From contig OX388352.1 of assembly GCA_947579665.1 (NCBI GenBank), positions 36,326,216 through 36,390,215 of the forward strand: a DNA stretch of 64,000 nt. Direction: 5' to 3'. Shown here piece by piece: positions 10,758-24,451 of the stretch. Origin of the DNA: Sympetrum striolatum (taxonomy: Eukaryota; Arthropoda; Insecta; Odonata; Libellulidae). The position numbers and the translations under genes are program-made. Positions within the stretch are counted from its first letter, which is position 1, and every line of letters starts with the position of its first letter. The notes beneath the pieces are model-generated. The model was not told where the DNA came from. It was given only the letters and a program-made list of their open reading frames with translations, and did no database searches.

Positions 10758-13642
10758 TATTATATATAATCGTATCGTATCATTCTCGGAAAAAAGCGAC
10801 TTGTACTAGCATCTACTTCACTTAACTTACACTTGTTATCAGATCAGCTGAAGTAGCAGGGAAGTAATATGATTTCGGTACATCTTCCTCAAGTCCACTT
10901 AACCTGAATTTATCAAGTAATCGCAGCCTGGCTTCCAATTTACTTCCTTTCAAAGATACTCAAAAAAGAGCTCTTATTTTCTATATATAGATTTCTTCCT
11001 CTCTGAGAGAGACTTCGTAACGTTTGCTTTATTGTCGTAGCATTAAAATAATGTACCCTCTCGCTGCACTTAATCGAGTTCGCGGTTGCACGTTTCATCC
11101 GAAGGATCCCAAGAGCATAAAAATTCTTCAAAAACATCCCTCTAAAGCAAATTATTTGAAAATAGACCACTAATAAATCTGATTTCATCCACAAAAGAAA
11201 CTGATTCGTGATTGAAATGTATTCAGTAAAGCTATGAACCTCCCTGAAGAGCGGATTGGGTGTGAGCATTTCATGTGGCATTTTTTTTCGAGATATTGAT
11301 CGTACCAAGAATTTGCTTTTGATGGATTCGTTTTCGAAGAATTCGCTTTCGAAGAATTTGCCTGTGAATCAGGATCCCATATAGTTGCTGCAAATTCCAT
11401 ATGTGCCCTTTCCAAGGTGAAATCATATCGTTCTCTTGCCTTTAATCCAATTCGCCGATAATGCGTTTTACAAAGCCGAGCCTATTAATTGCTTTACCGC
11501 AAATTTTTCGATTGTGAGCCTTCCTATTTAAATTATTAATTATCACCTCGGGTGATCCCTAGATATTCAACTGAATCTACTACTTTTATATTTATTCTAT
11601 TTGTTTTATACGGATAATTCGGACGAAACTGTTTCCTTTCTAAGGGATTAACTACTGCGGATTGGCTTACTCAATGGGTGGTTTAGGTTTTTCGAAAGAT
11701 ATTTTGGAGATTGAAGATATCGCACGTATTCGAACAGAAATAATACTTTGTACCGTTTGTATGTTTATTTTTTGAAAAGAAAGGAAGAAAATTATCATTT
11801 AGGTTTATGTTTTGGAGAAAATTTCTTGAGATGGAAATTTTAACATTCTGAAAAGAAATAGAATGGCGATTTATACGTTTCCACTAATTTTAAGTAAGTA
11901 AACATTATATTTATATTATGAATTTCCACAATATCACGGTCACCTCCGTAGATTTATTCTGAAAAGAAATTTTTACATGGCATGTATCCCTATTGTTTCT
12001 CTAGAATTGACCCCTGCAGGAGAAAAATAGCACAAAATAATAAGAAAGATAAAAAAATGGTCTCCAAAGTCAGGGTATGAGATTTTGTATCTGTTTCCTC
12101 TCTTTTACACCTTTTATAGGTTTCTTTCTCCAGGTTCACCTGGTAAGTGGCCGCGGCGGATTTCCCTACACCCTCGTTTTCTACTTGCTACTTAAGTTTT
12201 TATTTAGCGTTCCCATCACTCTTATTTTAACATTTACTCGCAAAGGGAATTTACAAGCATATGCAGGCTGTCCATGCCCTGAGGTTAATTGTTTTCTATC
12301 TCTGTTTCATCATCGTTTCAAATTTTCTCGAACTAATTAAAACATTGTTTGCATTTTTATTATTCGTTCCATGCTTCTTTGGCAATCAAAAGAGCTCTTA
12401 TTTTCTGGATTTTTATTCTGGAAGCTTACCAAAATTTTATTTTCTGAGTATTGTATATCAATAGAGATTTCCTATGTTTCAAGTGCTACCAATTAAGTAA
12501 AGGGAGTAGTAATCAATGCAACAAATCATTCATCAAATCTTTCGAGCACAATGAAAATATGCTGCAAATTAGGAGGGAACTGAACCTGGGCCGATTTAAA
12601 AAAATCCGAGTTGGGACCGGAATTTGTGTAAATACTGACAGCGATCTTGTATCAGATACTATTGTGACCTGACCGGGTCTGATTCTACCGATAAAGTTCC
12701 ACCTGCTGCTGAGACGGGTTTATAATTAGGCGCTCTAGGCGCTAGCTGAAGAAAGATCGTGCCGAGGAATCAATAACATTCTTCTAATGTGTATAGAGGC
12801 CAGGCGCGAACACAGGTGCAGCAATTGCGCAAGACTAGGGCGGACGACGCGGGTCGACCTCCTCCCAATTTAGGGACAGTTTATTTTATTATTTCTATCT
12901 ATATTCGAAGGTACGTTCGGTAAAGGAAAATAGATTCGAAGGTAGTCATAAATCTTTTAAAAAGACCCCTAAGTATTGCTATATCCCCACAAGGTATCTT
13001 TTAGGGCGAAGACGGAATTTAGACGCCCAAAAATCCCTTTAGGAGGGTATTCACTGCTCTATATAATCTTCGTTAACCAGCAGTTTTTCTCTGAGAGCAC
13101 TCAATTTAGAAGTTGGAAGTCCAAATGGTAATGAGTGTGAATGAATAGAAATTTTCACTCAAAAGTTATCTCGGCTATATTTGCACACCTGTCGCGTCCT
13201 AAAGAAGAGTCGGCATTTTTTGTATGTGTATATTAATTTGGTTAGTACCTGCGCATTTCTCCCTTCATATGACTGTATATTCATCGTAGAGATCCTGAAC
13301 CGCAATAACAATCTGATAAATCAGCAAGGTATCCGGAAGAGAACGGTAAGATTGAAATTAGTTCCATGTAGTGATTTCTGTAGGTGTAAATAGTTATTAA
13401 GAATCAAATTTGCATATATTATCATATTTTAAGAACTACTTAACTTTTAGAATTTTGCGGAATATTTAGTTAGTTTGTTCATTCATGATATTTACTGAAA
13501 TATTGAGTAAAAGCAGTAATTAAACCTCATCTATCCGTTTGAGGTTTAACTTCCCCAATAGCCGTCTGGAGACAGCAGTGTTTCACATTTTAAAACAATC
13601 CGTTTTACCAACGTTTTACTTCTTAAAACATCGAACCAAGAG
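10758..13642. other. Unassigned AT-rich DNA
   Basis: No gene I can support. The ORFs at 10,940-11,415 (minus) and 12,077-12,672 (plus) show no recognised domain. The minus ORF at 11,185-11,415 contains a small repeat (SSKANSSKTNPSKANS) coming from a roughly 15-bp tandem repeat near 11,310-11,360. Confidence 0.35.
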
Positions 13643-13716
13643 GAGACAACAGGAAGGTCCGTTTTAGCTACGTTTATTTATTTAAACGTTGGTAATCCGG
13701 ACCTTCTTGTTGTCTC
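13643..13716. repeat. Inverted repeat (hairpin)
   Basis: GAGACAACAGGAAGGTCCG at 13,643-13,661 is mirrored by CCGGACCTTCTTGTTGTCTC at 13,697-13,716 with about one mismatch. The loop of about 35 bp has its own weak pairing (CGTTT...AAACG). It could be a small fold-back element. No target duplication was identified. Confidence 0.6.
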
Positions 13717-15457
13717 TGAGTTCCGGTGAAGGATGTGCGGAGCGCCGACAAAGACGGCTATTGGAGATTCAAACCTGTAATTCATTAACAGCCTTGTTCC
13801 AAATTTTCCTTTCTTATTCAACTATCCATAAAACGTCAAATAAAAATGGTATAATAAGAAAATCTACAACTGAATAACTGAAATGCATAATGATAATTCG
13901 CGATTCCATGGTAGAATAAATGCTGTTCGAATATTTGTACTCAAAAAGCAATTACCTCAACTGCAATGCTTTCCGATTAATTTAAAATGCTCTCTAAAAA
14001 CGTTAGTTTATGCTATGATTTTCCTCTTTACTGTTCTATTTTAGTCGTATATAAATTAAAATTCTTTAAAATTAGTCGGTATTTTCGAAATGTAAATGTT
14101 TGAATAAAATTTTTGTCGGGTATCGAAATTTATGATGCTATTAATGAATGAATTGAATAAAATAACTTCAGTGACCCCTATTATGCTTGGAAAATAATTG
14201 GTGCGGAGTAATTTAAATTAATAATTTGAGACTGAGGGATGCGATGCCACCAACTTACGACGCTTAAAATATTTTCCATGGGAGGTTGCATTTTAGGTGT
14301 TCTTAGAGGGTGAGATAGTAACTTATGAAATCAAGTTACCTTAATAAAGGTCCCGGAATGATTTTTTATTGTAAATTCATGTTCAGGTCATGGGTCCACC
14401 AGCCACCGAACCTGAAATCTGTCCTTATTTGGAGATCACACTTTAGGGGTTGTTCGGGAGTTAGTTAAGCATTATCTAAAAATTATTGTCCGGATTAAAG
14501 AAATTTATGGCATCCACTTTTTCAATTTTAAGCAGCTTTAATTTGGAGCTCGCATTGTAGGGGATGTTAGGCCGCGAGCTCTTAGTGAAAAGTAATTAAT
14601 GTTAATAAAATAAAGTAATTAATTTTAATTATAGTAATTGATTAAAATGAATGTAAGTAATTAATTTTGCCAGATTTAGTTTATTAGTTAAACTTATTTA
14701 TTAAAACACTCAACATTTAATTATTTATCTACCAGCGTCCCGTCAACTACGATATATTCTTGATTTTATGCGTGTTTGTATATGACAAGGGTTAAATGGA
14801 AGATTGAAGTCCCAATTAAGCCCAATAAGAGACACAATTAATAGAAAGTATTTCCTAAAATTGAGGAATGAGCACTTCTTTCCCGTAAGACTGCTCATCT
14901 TCGACTAGGCTTGGAGAAATAGCTTTTACATTTTTTTCAGAACCGCTAGAAAGAGATATTGCCTCGTATGTGTGCCAGAACATACTGTTTTCATATGTAA
15001 AATGAAGTAAAGAGAGAGGTGGTACTTTTTCCACAATTTAAATGATTAACATTAACATGCTGGATTTGCACAAGATTTAACCTGAATCTGTGACTTTAAT
15101 TCTGGATTGATATATTGGTTACCTCTAATTGGGATTGAAGTTATTATTCGAGGACTTGCAGCTTTCAGGCTTTTACGTCCTTCTCATGGAAATTAAGGCA
15201 CAGTATTGATACTTATATTTTCAATGATTGCGTTCTTTATCGTGGATTTTAGAAAAGAAGTCATACAATTTGAAACAATAAAAGCAAAAGGATGCAGGAT
15301 GTATTTGCACACTAATCCCTAGTTTTAAGAAATTTTCCAAGGGGATTGCCTACAGCGAAAGAAAGTATGACTAACTAAATCAAGCGATACTTTACATGTT
15401 TGTACATGTTAATTACTCGTTATCTTCAAGATGAAATGAGGAAGTATCCTCAAAATA
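13717..15457. other. Unassigned AT-rich DNA
   Basis: No gene or defined element seen. Confidence 0.35.
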
Positions 15458-15817
15458 CGTCTTCTTGCTAGTTAAATCGCATTTTGGAGTTGTTGCATTC
15501 TAGTTGTTTTCCGAATCAAACCTTTAGATCTTAAATTTTTGCAGAAAAATGAGCTATATAATGAACTTTTTAACTCTCTTTTGTCTCTTGATCCTTCTAT
15601 TGAACTCTTTAGTTCTATTAATCTAATCTTTTCTTCCATTTTTTAGATTCAGGTCTGTAGTTTTTTTTAGTCTCCTAATCTGATGATTATATTTATTTAT
15701 TTCAAATCACACTGCGATTAGGCCATCAGGCATATAGAGATATATTTTATAGTTTTACTTTAATACTAGGAAAGGATTGAGGTGACTTTGCACATAAGGG
15801 CGTGAACCCAGGAAAAT
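15458..15817. repeat. Dispersed 360-bp repeat, copy 1
   Basis: Matches 37,077-37,437 almost along its full length. It starts CGTCTTC and ends GGCGTGAACCCAGGAAAAT, with shared internal blocks TTTGGAGTTGTTGCATTC, CTTCCATTTTTTAGATTCAG and CACTGCGATTAGGCCATC. It is non-coding. The sharp, shared boundaries mark a dispersed repeat. Its class (solo LTR, LINE 3' end or MITE) is not clear because no inverted ends or target duplications are visible. Confidence 0.8.
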
Positions 15818-17451
15818 TCCCTAGGAATATTTTTTTAGATTGTATCTTTCACTTTCTGTCATGATTCATTGTAATTGGTCAAATTGGCTGTTTCTGAATC
15901 GCATTGAAATAAATAAAACAATGCTTGAACTAATCGAGCACATCTATAGTGCTCAAAATTCAAGACGAAAATATTTAAAGGAAACGGCTATTACCAATAT
16001 TTAGGCAGAGGGAAAGAATCCATTTTGCCGGAAAGTGAAAAAGGAGGACATGGAATCCGTGTCCTTCTTTTTTCAGGACAGAAGATGCTTCGAGTTGGAC
16101 AGAGGATACCTAACAGAGTACAACCATGTCATGGATGTACTCGAGACCTCTGTCCTACTAACCTTAGCTGATTTTGGGATCTTGTCCGGTAATGCCACCC
16201 GTGCGGCAGGAAGATGTGCTTTATTTCGACGCCATGAATGAAAAAGCGAGATGAAAGCGGGAAAGTTTCTGAAAAAAAATTATTCATTTTCTGTGCAAGT
16301 CCAAATCTTTCAAGGACATAAATAACACATGAAAAACAATTTCTCTTTCGGTGGTTATGCAATAAGCGGCTACATCTTTGCGATGTATCCCGATACCTGC
16401 TGCTTCGATGTTTTTCATCCATTCGATCATCAATAGGCATTTAAATAACAAATTATAATTAAATTATTCGAAATATTTATTCTATTGCACTTTTTCAATC
16501 GACTGCAAGATTCAACTTCTTGTCGCTGACTTCCAAATTGACTGACTCCCCTTCCGCGGTAGTAGGAGAAAAACTTGGTATGCATAATTGTGTACTGCTA
16601 CTGCACTTTGCGTATATTTCAATGGCACTTGAAGAAATTTAGTCTTATTCAACTTTAAAAGAAATGTATTATTAATTTTGTTTATGCGTATTTCTCGAAT
16701 GGGTTTTTGCTCTCTTCAGTACACAGTCATGTATCTTTCATATAAATACCATTGCAAAAAGAAATTCTCGTGTAACAAGCGCATGATCTTGTATGACGCG
16801 CATCCCGTTTTCGTTGTCACTAAAAGGGAAAAGAGGTGCGCGTAATATATACATGAGAAAATACGGTGCATATCTCTCCAATATTCCACGATTTTCTCTT
16901 TTCGTCGTTTGCTAAATGGAAAGGGGGGGGGGGGGTCCGGACCACCTAAACCTCTTCTTATATTCACCCATATGTATGGTTAAGGTACCTTCGTGAAGGT
17001 GGACCGTAGTTGCCGATGGCCTAAATCCGCCACCACTGTGGAGGCATCTTCAGCAGAAACTTCCTTAATTCTTCCGTTATAACTCTCTCCGTGAGAACTT
17101 TTTCTCTCTCAAGTGATATCTGTATTGGTGATGCGTTCAACTTGGTTTTAGACAATGAAAAACCGCATTAATGTAAATCTTTGATCAGTCAAATTTTTAA
17201 AGAGTTCTACTAATATAATGTTGAGCTACATCACCACATGAGAGTGTGGACTTCAAAAAGGTATAGATAGATAGATTATAGTGTTTATTTCCATTATATA
17301 AAATATTACAATACATATGTATAAAATCATATGCATGTAAAATCACGTAAGAGAGACTGACACGTTATATTATTTACAATAGCTAAAAATTTATTCGAAT
17401 ATAATATCAGTCAGTTTTAGGTCAATAAACTCCTTATAGGAATAAAAAGGA
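15818..17451. other. Unassigned DNA, with a possible LINE tail
   Basis: No supportable gene. A run of 14 G lies near 16,923-16,936. At 17,264-17,310, TAGATAGATAGA followed by GTGTTTATTTCC would read on the minus strand as AATAAA plus an ATCT-type tail, which may be the 3' end of a minus-strand LINE. This is weak evidence. Confidence 0.3.
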
Positions 17452-17703
17452 TTGGCCAACCGCCATCTGTTTAACAATCACACTAATTTTTACAGTCAAT
17501 ACATGAGGCAAACTGTGGAAGTTTATAAATATTCTATAACACAAAAATATGATAGCATAAGCAGAAGACAACCTTTGGGATTGATGGCTGGATTCGCCTT
17601 ATTTACGAAACTAATTAGTTTGACATTAAAAGGGTCGAGATGTAAAGTGAACACTGAAATCACAGATGCATTTGGAATTCATAGAGGTTTGAGGTAAAGA
17701 GAT
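17452..17703 (+). pseudogene. LINE reverse transcriptase, left half (split by hAT)
   Basis: Reverse transcriptase fragment of an RTE-like LINE. The ORF at 17,452-17,697 reads ...YDSISRRQPLGLMAGF, then LISLTLKGSRCKVNTEI and FGIHRGLR. These correspond to the usual AYDS(I/V).R block and the GLRQGD block. The codon after GLR is TAA where Gln is expected. Reading continues in phase through AGAGAT to 17,703, where the hAT element begins, and resumes at 31,385 with RDAFSISLSI, matching the family pattern GDALSP.LF. This was therefore one gene, already decaying when interrupted or decayed since. Confidence 0.75.
17696..17703 (+). repeat. Left 8-bp target duplication of hAT
   Basis: AAAGAGAT immediately before the hAT terminus. 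The identical octamer is at 31,377-31,384. Confidence 0.9.
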
Positions 17704-18089
17704 CAGTGATGGGAAAAGTACCGTGAAAATGTAATTTTGCTCAATTACAATTACTCTGTCAAATTTGTGATCAGTTATAATTACAAATTACTTTTTGAAA
17801 AAGTAATCAGTAGGATTACAATTACGATTACTATTTATTTTGCTCCTGTAGTTTATGCAATCTTCGTCAGCATTTTTTTTCAAACAGGGAGTACTAACAT
17901 GCAATCTAACATTTGAATTTAATGCCATAGCATTAAATTTTAATTCAAATTATGATTGCTACAGTAATTAAAGTGCCTAACTATTTATGTTTTACTAAAA
18001 TTTACACCTGTGGATGAAGATGGATTCTAAAATCAACGGCATGCAAATAAGTAGAAAGCTCTCAAAATATCAGAAATATATTTAAGAAA

Positions 18090-18560
18090 AAAAGCAATTA
18101 AATATGCGAATTCAATTTGCAATGCAAACGCATTTTAAAGTTTTCGTAAAATATTTTCCACTTTTTGGTGCGGTTCCCCCAAATTATTTGGGGGACTTTA
18201 GAAAGAAGTTTAAGAATGTTGTTGAAGAAAGAGTCAGGACCAGGTGCTTTGCGAATGTTAAGATTGTGAAGAAGATCGAAAACTACAGCTGAATTGGTAG
18301 AAAAGGGGGAATAATTGGGCTGAAATTGTGAAAGAAAGTTATGAGAAATGTTGATAGGAGCGTCAGAATTTAAGACTTTCATTATTTTGCATTAGTGAAG
18401 CGAATTAGTTAACTGCAAATTGGGCTTTAGTAGCCGAATCAAAATTGAGTTTGTTGTCGATTAAAAGGGGCTGATAGTAGGTATTGTGCTTGGTGAATGA
18501 CTTTGATATTTTCCATAAAGATTCTCGAAATTTAAAGAGCTGGAGAAGGCAAGCCACTTG
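18090..18560 (-). pseudogene. LINE fragment, linker and start of reverse transcriptase
   Basis: Read on the minus strand, two ORF pieces give WKISKSFTKHNTYYQPLL and FDSATKAQFAVN, then after a frame change near 18,375 FDLLHNLNIRKAPGPDSF. KAPGPD is the conserved first reverse transcriptase block of Jockey, CR1 and related LINEs, preceded as usual by a W(K)..K...L...K.. segment. The endonuclease and catalytic core are missing, and stops and at least one frameshift break it. It is nested in the hAT element. Confidence 0.65.
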
Positions 18561-20269
18561 GAAGAGAGAAAGATTTGCAGTTTCTATTTTATGATGTTGC
18601 GAATATTTTTTAAAGCAATTTTGTCCTCTGGCAGTTTGTACAGTGGCGGAAACAATTATCGCAACACCAGTTGGCGTCAGAGCGCGGATTACGTGGAAAC
18701 TAACTGAAATCACTCTAACTCCGACAATTCGGCAACTCTGTATAGAGGCAGTAAAACCGGCAATATTCAAAGTCCTTACGAATGGAAAATAGACTTTTAG
18801 TATCGTATATATAGGCAGACATTTAAGACTCACCTTCGCGAGATTTCCAAGTAGTGCCTTTGCCTCATTGTCTTCATTTTTTGCCATTTATTATTCAAAG
18901 TTAGTCGTGATAAAAATAGTTGTGTAGAATGTCAATATAATACACTGGGAGATAGTTACAAACAAGATTGTTTGATAGCGGAATATCAGACGTTAAAATG
19001 AACATTTTGAGGTATTATTTCGCGAATCAAAGGTCTAAATACTAAAATTGTGATGGAATAGAATTCTTGCAAAGAGAATTCAACACTTAAAAATTCGAAT
19101 TCAGAAACACTAAGATGTGTCCTATTCTTACCTTTCTATTTTCTCTCGAGCAATTTAGTTTTCTACTGCATAAGGTATTAAAAATATCCTTTCGATAAAT
19201 CCAATCTGATCCGTGTGTTGAAGGAGTTCAACTTTTCCAAGAGCTTTTCAGCATTTAACGTTTTGACAGGAATTTTCATCACTATTATTAGCTTTTAAAT
19301 AGTGGAATCGGTAATCAACAATTTTCAGCTCTATCAGGCTAAATGTAATAGGAAGTAATATTTGTGTAATAACAAATGGTGTTTCTCATGAGACATCAAT
19401 GCACTTTAATCATACTGACTGAAAAGAATATAATAAATTGCAACGGTATCACATCTCTATAGATGTTTCATTCATCACACAACTCATACGATTCTCCTCA
19501 TCAGTGAGTGTATTAATCTACAACAGATATTTTCAATCTAATTTATCCAGAGTTATAATATATTTGATTTATGAGCTTGAATGCATTCGTAATTTGGTTT
19601 CATAATATTCAGACAGTTTTTAAATTAATTGTAAGTTAAAACCGATGATTCGATTTTCCGTTTACAACCAATAGATATGCCATTCTCGCCTCTTGATGCA
19701 AACATACCTACACATTTTCAATGATAAACATGTGCACCACAGATTTAACGCTGTGGAACGGAGCTACCTTCAGAAAGTATTTACTGAAGCAAGGTTTTAA
19801 CTTCAGTGTAGTTTCCAAGATGCCGGTATTCACTTCACTACTTTCTCCGTAGCGATGAATAAAATTTTCCGCTACCAATTTGATCATATTGATTTCCGTA
19901 TGTTAAAATACTTCCAAAGGCTACTTAGATCCATATATTAGGCGCCATACCCAGCTTTTATTCGCTGATTTTACAAAACTTTGTTTGCACTTTACGGACT
20001 CTTCCGAAACACTCCCACCCCACCCTCTCCCTCCATGAAGACCGTAGTTTTAGTGTCGTTTACTACGTAGTTTTGCGGTTTAGATGAGAGCGAATATACA
20101 CAGACAAAGTTATTCTTTAATTCAGCAGTAGAAATAGTTACTAACACCCACTTAAATAGGCAAAAGGGTATGCATGAGCTTAGCCCCAAAAAATTAGAAA
20201 AATTGCAATGGTGAAAAAGAAAAATTCATTTAAGAAAAGATAAAGGTTATTCGAAAAAGGAAACCGTGT
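18561..20269. other. Unassigned interior of hAT element
   Basis: No gene recognised. CAGTGGCGGAAACAATTATC at about 18,653 resembles a Tc1/mariner terminus, but I found no partner end. Confidence 0.3.
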
Positions 20270-22540
20270 TTTAATGTGCAAACTAAGAGATCTAAAGATT
20301 ATAATAGTGAATTGCAAGAGCTTACGTAATAAACAGGCGGAATTCTTTAACATTACGATGAGAGCTTGCGCGGATATCATACTAGGAAGAGAATTGCTTA
20401 AGTGAAGATATTACTCTAAGCGAGATATTTCCCCCGATTATATGACATACCGAAAATCTGACTATGCTGATCTAGCGGTAGAGTTTTTATAGCAGTATGG
20501 ACTCATTTAATTAGTGAGCGCGATGAGTTCTTAGAAAATAGCAGGAGCGAAATCATTTGGTGCTCGATTCAAAGACAAAACGGAAGTAAAATTAATGTTT
20601 GTTCTTTGTGTCGTCCTCCCGATGAAAAAATAGGTTGTATTGTTGATTTATCCAAGGCCTATAGAAAAATGGTGAGAAAATAAAAGATCCAATCATCGCC
20701 GTAGGAGGAGATTTTTACCTACCGCATATTTATTGGGAAAATCTAAAATTCTCCAGCACTAGTAGTGGGAGAAAAAATTCCCGATATACATCTTACTTTT
20801 TCGTTGCATGCTTTAGATCAGGTAAATATGACGAAAACTCGAAAGAATCTTGCGAGGCAAGGTATCAATTTAGATTTACTAGCCACCTCCCACCCACAAA
20901 TAATAACTAGCCTCGCTGTAGTTGACGGCACAGTCAGACCATGATGTCATAATGGCAGGGATGAAAGTAGTAGTGGTTAGATCTCTTAAGCCGATGAAGC
21001 AAGTGTATGTAATTCGCAAAGCAATGATTTCTGAGTTTAAGGTTTTATTTGAGCGAAGGCTTGGATCATTTTTTACGCTTTTCGGGTGAAAATACAGTAA
21101 ATGATAGTTGGGTAGAGTTTCTACGGATAATCAAAGTATATTTGGTTCAATATGTTCCGTCTAAGCAGTAGGTGAGACGAGGAAGAAGTTTAAATCGTTG
21201 CATAGGAGTCATTCACTCGCGATTGAGAAAACTTAAACCGTGCGGTGAGATCCATGAGCTTGGTGATCAAAGCTATAGAGAAGTGCAAAAGCTATTTGAG
21301 GAAGGATCACGGACAGAATACCAGGAACATAGATCTCGAACCCTGTTAAATCACTAGTTGGTGATTAAAAAGAATTTTGGTCATAAGTGCGTGAGACTCG
21401 TGGTGGTCAGTTTTCAATGCCTAGCTTTATAAGCGAATAGGGAATTTCCTTAAATAAATCGGCAGAAATAGCTAACTGACTTAAGCCGTACTTCCAGAAA
21501 TGTTTCTCATTAGATGATGGTCGAGTTAACAATTTTACCTCGCGCATTGTTTCGGAGATGATTTCCATAGAAATATAAGTTGATGCGAGTGGAAATTCAT
21601 TGCAACAGATTGATTAGAAATTCTATCAGAAATCAATTAATGAGGATACCTTCCCAATGCCGTGGAAAAAATTAAACGTCACTCCGGGGCCTAAGACTGA
21701 TCAGATTATTATGGGCAATTTTTGCTAACTTCGAATTTATGCAAAATAATGGAACATATTTTAGCAAGCTCTATTATTCAGTTTGTTACCGTAAAGATAG
21801 GAATCATTCATATCCAACACGGATTCAATAAAGGTAAATCTTGTAAGACGCACCAGTTAGTTCTTGTGAATGATGTATATAAAGCGTAAGGATGTTAGAT
21901 ATCATCCAAAAACGTTATTTCCACGCAGCAACAAATTTCGCGACAACACTTAGTGATAGTGCGCCACACAAAATACCTAAGAGTCACGTTTAGCTGTAGT
22001 TTATCTTTGAAAGAACATATTGGAGATGCGATAGGAAAAGTGAATAGAATGCAAAGATTAACTAGTAGATCGTTGAGGGGATACTCATCGTGTTTCAAAG
22101 AAAAAAAACTCATATTCCTCTTATTCAACCTAGCAAAACGAGAAAATACTGTTTCGCGATTACACTGATTATTAATTTTATATTAAACTTCGTGTACGGC
22201 ATTTGTTTGATTGGTTGTATACGATACAATTTGTACAGAATTGCCATGATAAAACGGTGAGTGTTACTCAGATGATGATTCAAAGGATAAATTTACTAAG
22301 TAAGTTCAGAAGAATTAGGTTCTCAAATGATGCAATCGATATAATGCAACCTCGCAGTTGATGTGGGCCGCTCTGATACTGCGAGGAAGATTAGAGAAAT
22401 AAATTCTAGAAGGAATCGTATCAAGAATTCATTTTTTCCGCAAATGATACGCGAAAGAAATTGATAAGGAAAATAGAGTTAAGGTGCCTGTACCCCCTGC
22501 CACACGCCGAAAGGCGGATTGAAGGGTTCTTACATAGACA
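20270..22540 (+). pseudogene. CR1-like LINE relic, endonuclease to 3' end
   Basis: Heavily mutated LINE readable across frames. Endonuclease (20,290-20,780): IIVNCKSLRNKQAEFFN, FPPDYMTYRKSDYADLAVEF and the catalytic block AVGGDFYLPHIYWENLK (GGDFNLP.I.W in intact elements, so Asn is changed to Tyr). Reverse transcriptase (about 21,800-21,890): HIQHGFNKGKSCKTHQL. The FADD catalytic region is missing. The sequence jumps to the post-core block TKYLRVTFSCSLSLKEHI (about 21,965). It ends with a CR1-type GC hairpin end near 22,490-22,530. Many stops are present. It is nested within the hAT transposon. Confidence 0.75.
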
Positions 22541-23549
22541 TATTTTTATGGTGTTATTGTACTGTCGACATTTTAACTCAATAATCAGAATATATCGCAC
22601 TTATAAAACAACATATAATTTCAGAAAAAAATTCATCCGTCTCCGCTACGATTGGTCTTCGGTTTCTTTCAAAGTAACTAGGTTGTCCAAATTGTAGTGT
22701 TACCTCCAAAATACTTACGTTTCAATATCATCTCCTAAATCACTACTACTAATTTATTTCTTCTCTTATTCACTAACAGTCAAAGGAAAATTTAATTAAC
22801 CTTCCTTTGATTTCAAAAACTTTCAAAGGCACTCAAAATTAATATTTACAATGATAAAAAACTTACACCTAGAGAAATAATGACAATGTAAGAGAAATTG
22901 GCCCTATTAAAACTGGAAATCCAAATATCATTGAGGATTATTATTCATCATTATTATTTAATTATTCATTTTACAAACTAAAATCTCAAAAAGGTTTTAA
23001 TTTTGCCACATAACCGTGAACATATCCTAGTTTTTTGTGCATTTTAGTTTTTTTTAAGAATTTAACATATCTTCTATCATGTAGCGTGCGTGAATATACC
23101 GGCCCTGAAATGTAGAAATGTTTTCGCTCTTTCTACTGTCTATGACCCTCTCCCCCATAGGCAAATCCTGGCTGCGCCCCTGCGACAAAGCAATCATTAA
23201 TTATCTTCTGTATATTCATGTCCACATTCGATAGAATCCGTAGATTCTTACAAATAGATGATTATGAAAAAATGTCAGCTCCGCCATAGACCTTAATCCC
23301 CGTAATGTTACTCAATTTTCATGTTTTTAAGAGAAGGAGGCTATTTAACATAATTTAGATTTAGTGGAAAATATTTATATGTATTCGTATTTCTCTCAGA
23401 CTCGGTAACAATGTGCACATATGCACTATGATTAATAATCGAGAATTTCATTGGAATCAAGAGAAATATAGAATGATTAATAATATATCCATTCTCCTTC
23501 ATTCTCCTCTGAATGATTCAGCCTCATAGACATAGAGTTAACCACTTCT
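22541..23549. other. Unassigned interior of hAT element
   Basis: AT-rich, with no gene or defined repeat seen. Confidence 0.35.
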
Positions 23550-23860
23550 TTATTGGAATTCGCTCCAGGTGAGAAGATCTATTAACTGACGGACGCTCTT
23601 CGAAAGCTTTATCGGTTCAGAACCTAAAGTCGAAGTAAATGAAATTTTAGTGCAACTAAAGACCTAATCGCGATCTCCGAGAAGCATCGCCAAAACGTTA
23701 CAGGGAGGTAATCACAAAACATTATTAATTTGGTCGCTTTTTTCCCCGGACAACTAGAGAGGCTGATAGAGTAGATTACGTGATGATGGTGTTATTACAA
23801 CCCCTACCATACCCATCTGGCAGCTCGCGGGGTATATATCTAAATCTAAATCTATATAAT
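23550..23860 (+). repeat. LINE 3' end, copy 2 (CR1-like)
   Basis: Second copy of the segment at 8870-9190, sharing GAATTCGCTCCAGGTGA, TATCGGTTCAGAACCT, CGATCTCCGAGAAGCATCG and the ACCATACCCATCTGGC end. It closes with an ATCTAA-type tail (TATATCTAAATCTAAATCT, about 23,834-23,852), a common non-LTR retrotransposon tail. Confidence 0.6.
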
Positions 23861-24335
23861 TGTTTTGGAAGTACCGCCGAGAAAATTGGAAATTGTGAAC
23901 CCGCGAATTGTCCTGGTTGTAGACGAACGATGAATAATAATATGCATAAGAATGTCAATAGTTCTCAAGGCTTTTTTTAAAGCGTAAAAATGAAAAAGAT
24001 TCGCTTGCGCGGTCCGCTGGTTGTCCATCTATCGACGTGAAGACCTAAATGAAGAAATAGTCACCAATAAGTCTAAGTAAGCATGAGCTCCTTGCCTTAC
24101 GACCGGTTTGTTGTTACGAATGAGGCATAGGCTTTCGAAAATCCGCTGCACTGAAAGCGAAAGGTTCATCGTGCTTCCAGAAATCAGGAGGCCCTGTCAA
24201 ATACCTCTAATTGTGGAAAATGAGTCAAAGGACATTGTCTTTCAGCGAACGACCTCGAATCCTTGGTAGAAGAGGAATTTCCACTGACACACGAAACATG
24301 TTCTTGCCCGACAATTGGTGATGAATCGGTTCCGA
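23861..24335. other. Unassigned interior of hAT element
   Basis: No feature supported. Confidence 0.35.
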
Positions 24336-24447
24336 ATCTATCATGTCCAATGGTTATTTTTCCATAATGAATTGCATCTCTCTGGTAAATATATATATTT
24401 ACCAGAGAGATGCAATTCATTATGGAAAAATAACCATTGGACATGAT

Positions 24448-24451
<4 letters not shown>
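24336..24451. repeat. Perfect 116-bp palindrome
   Basis: Every base from 24,336 to 24,451 pairs with its mirror position about the centre at 24,393/24,394 (AAATATATATATTT). The outer end is ATCTATCATGTCC. Arms are 58 bp without a mismatch, so the DNA could extrude a cruciform. It abuts a long TA repeat. Overlapping ORFs on the two strands are artefacts of the symmetry. It may be the result of a fold-back event at replication, a fold-back element end, or an assembly artefact. Confidence 0.95.

Noticed and set aside
18640..18810. Tc1/mariner terminus (CAGTGGCGGAAACAATTATC)
   Set aside because: No matching inverted end or TA duplication was found nearby. Suggestive only.
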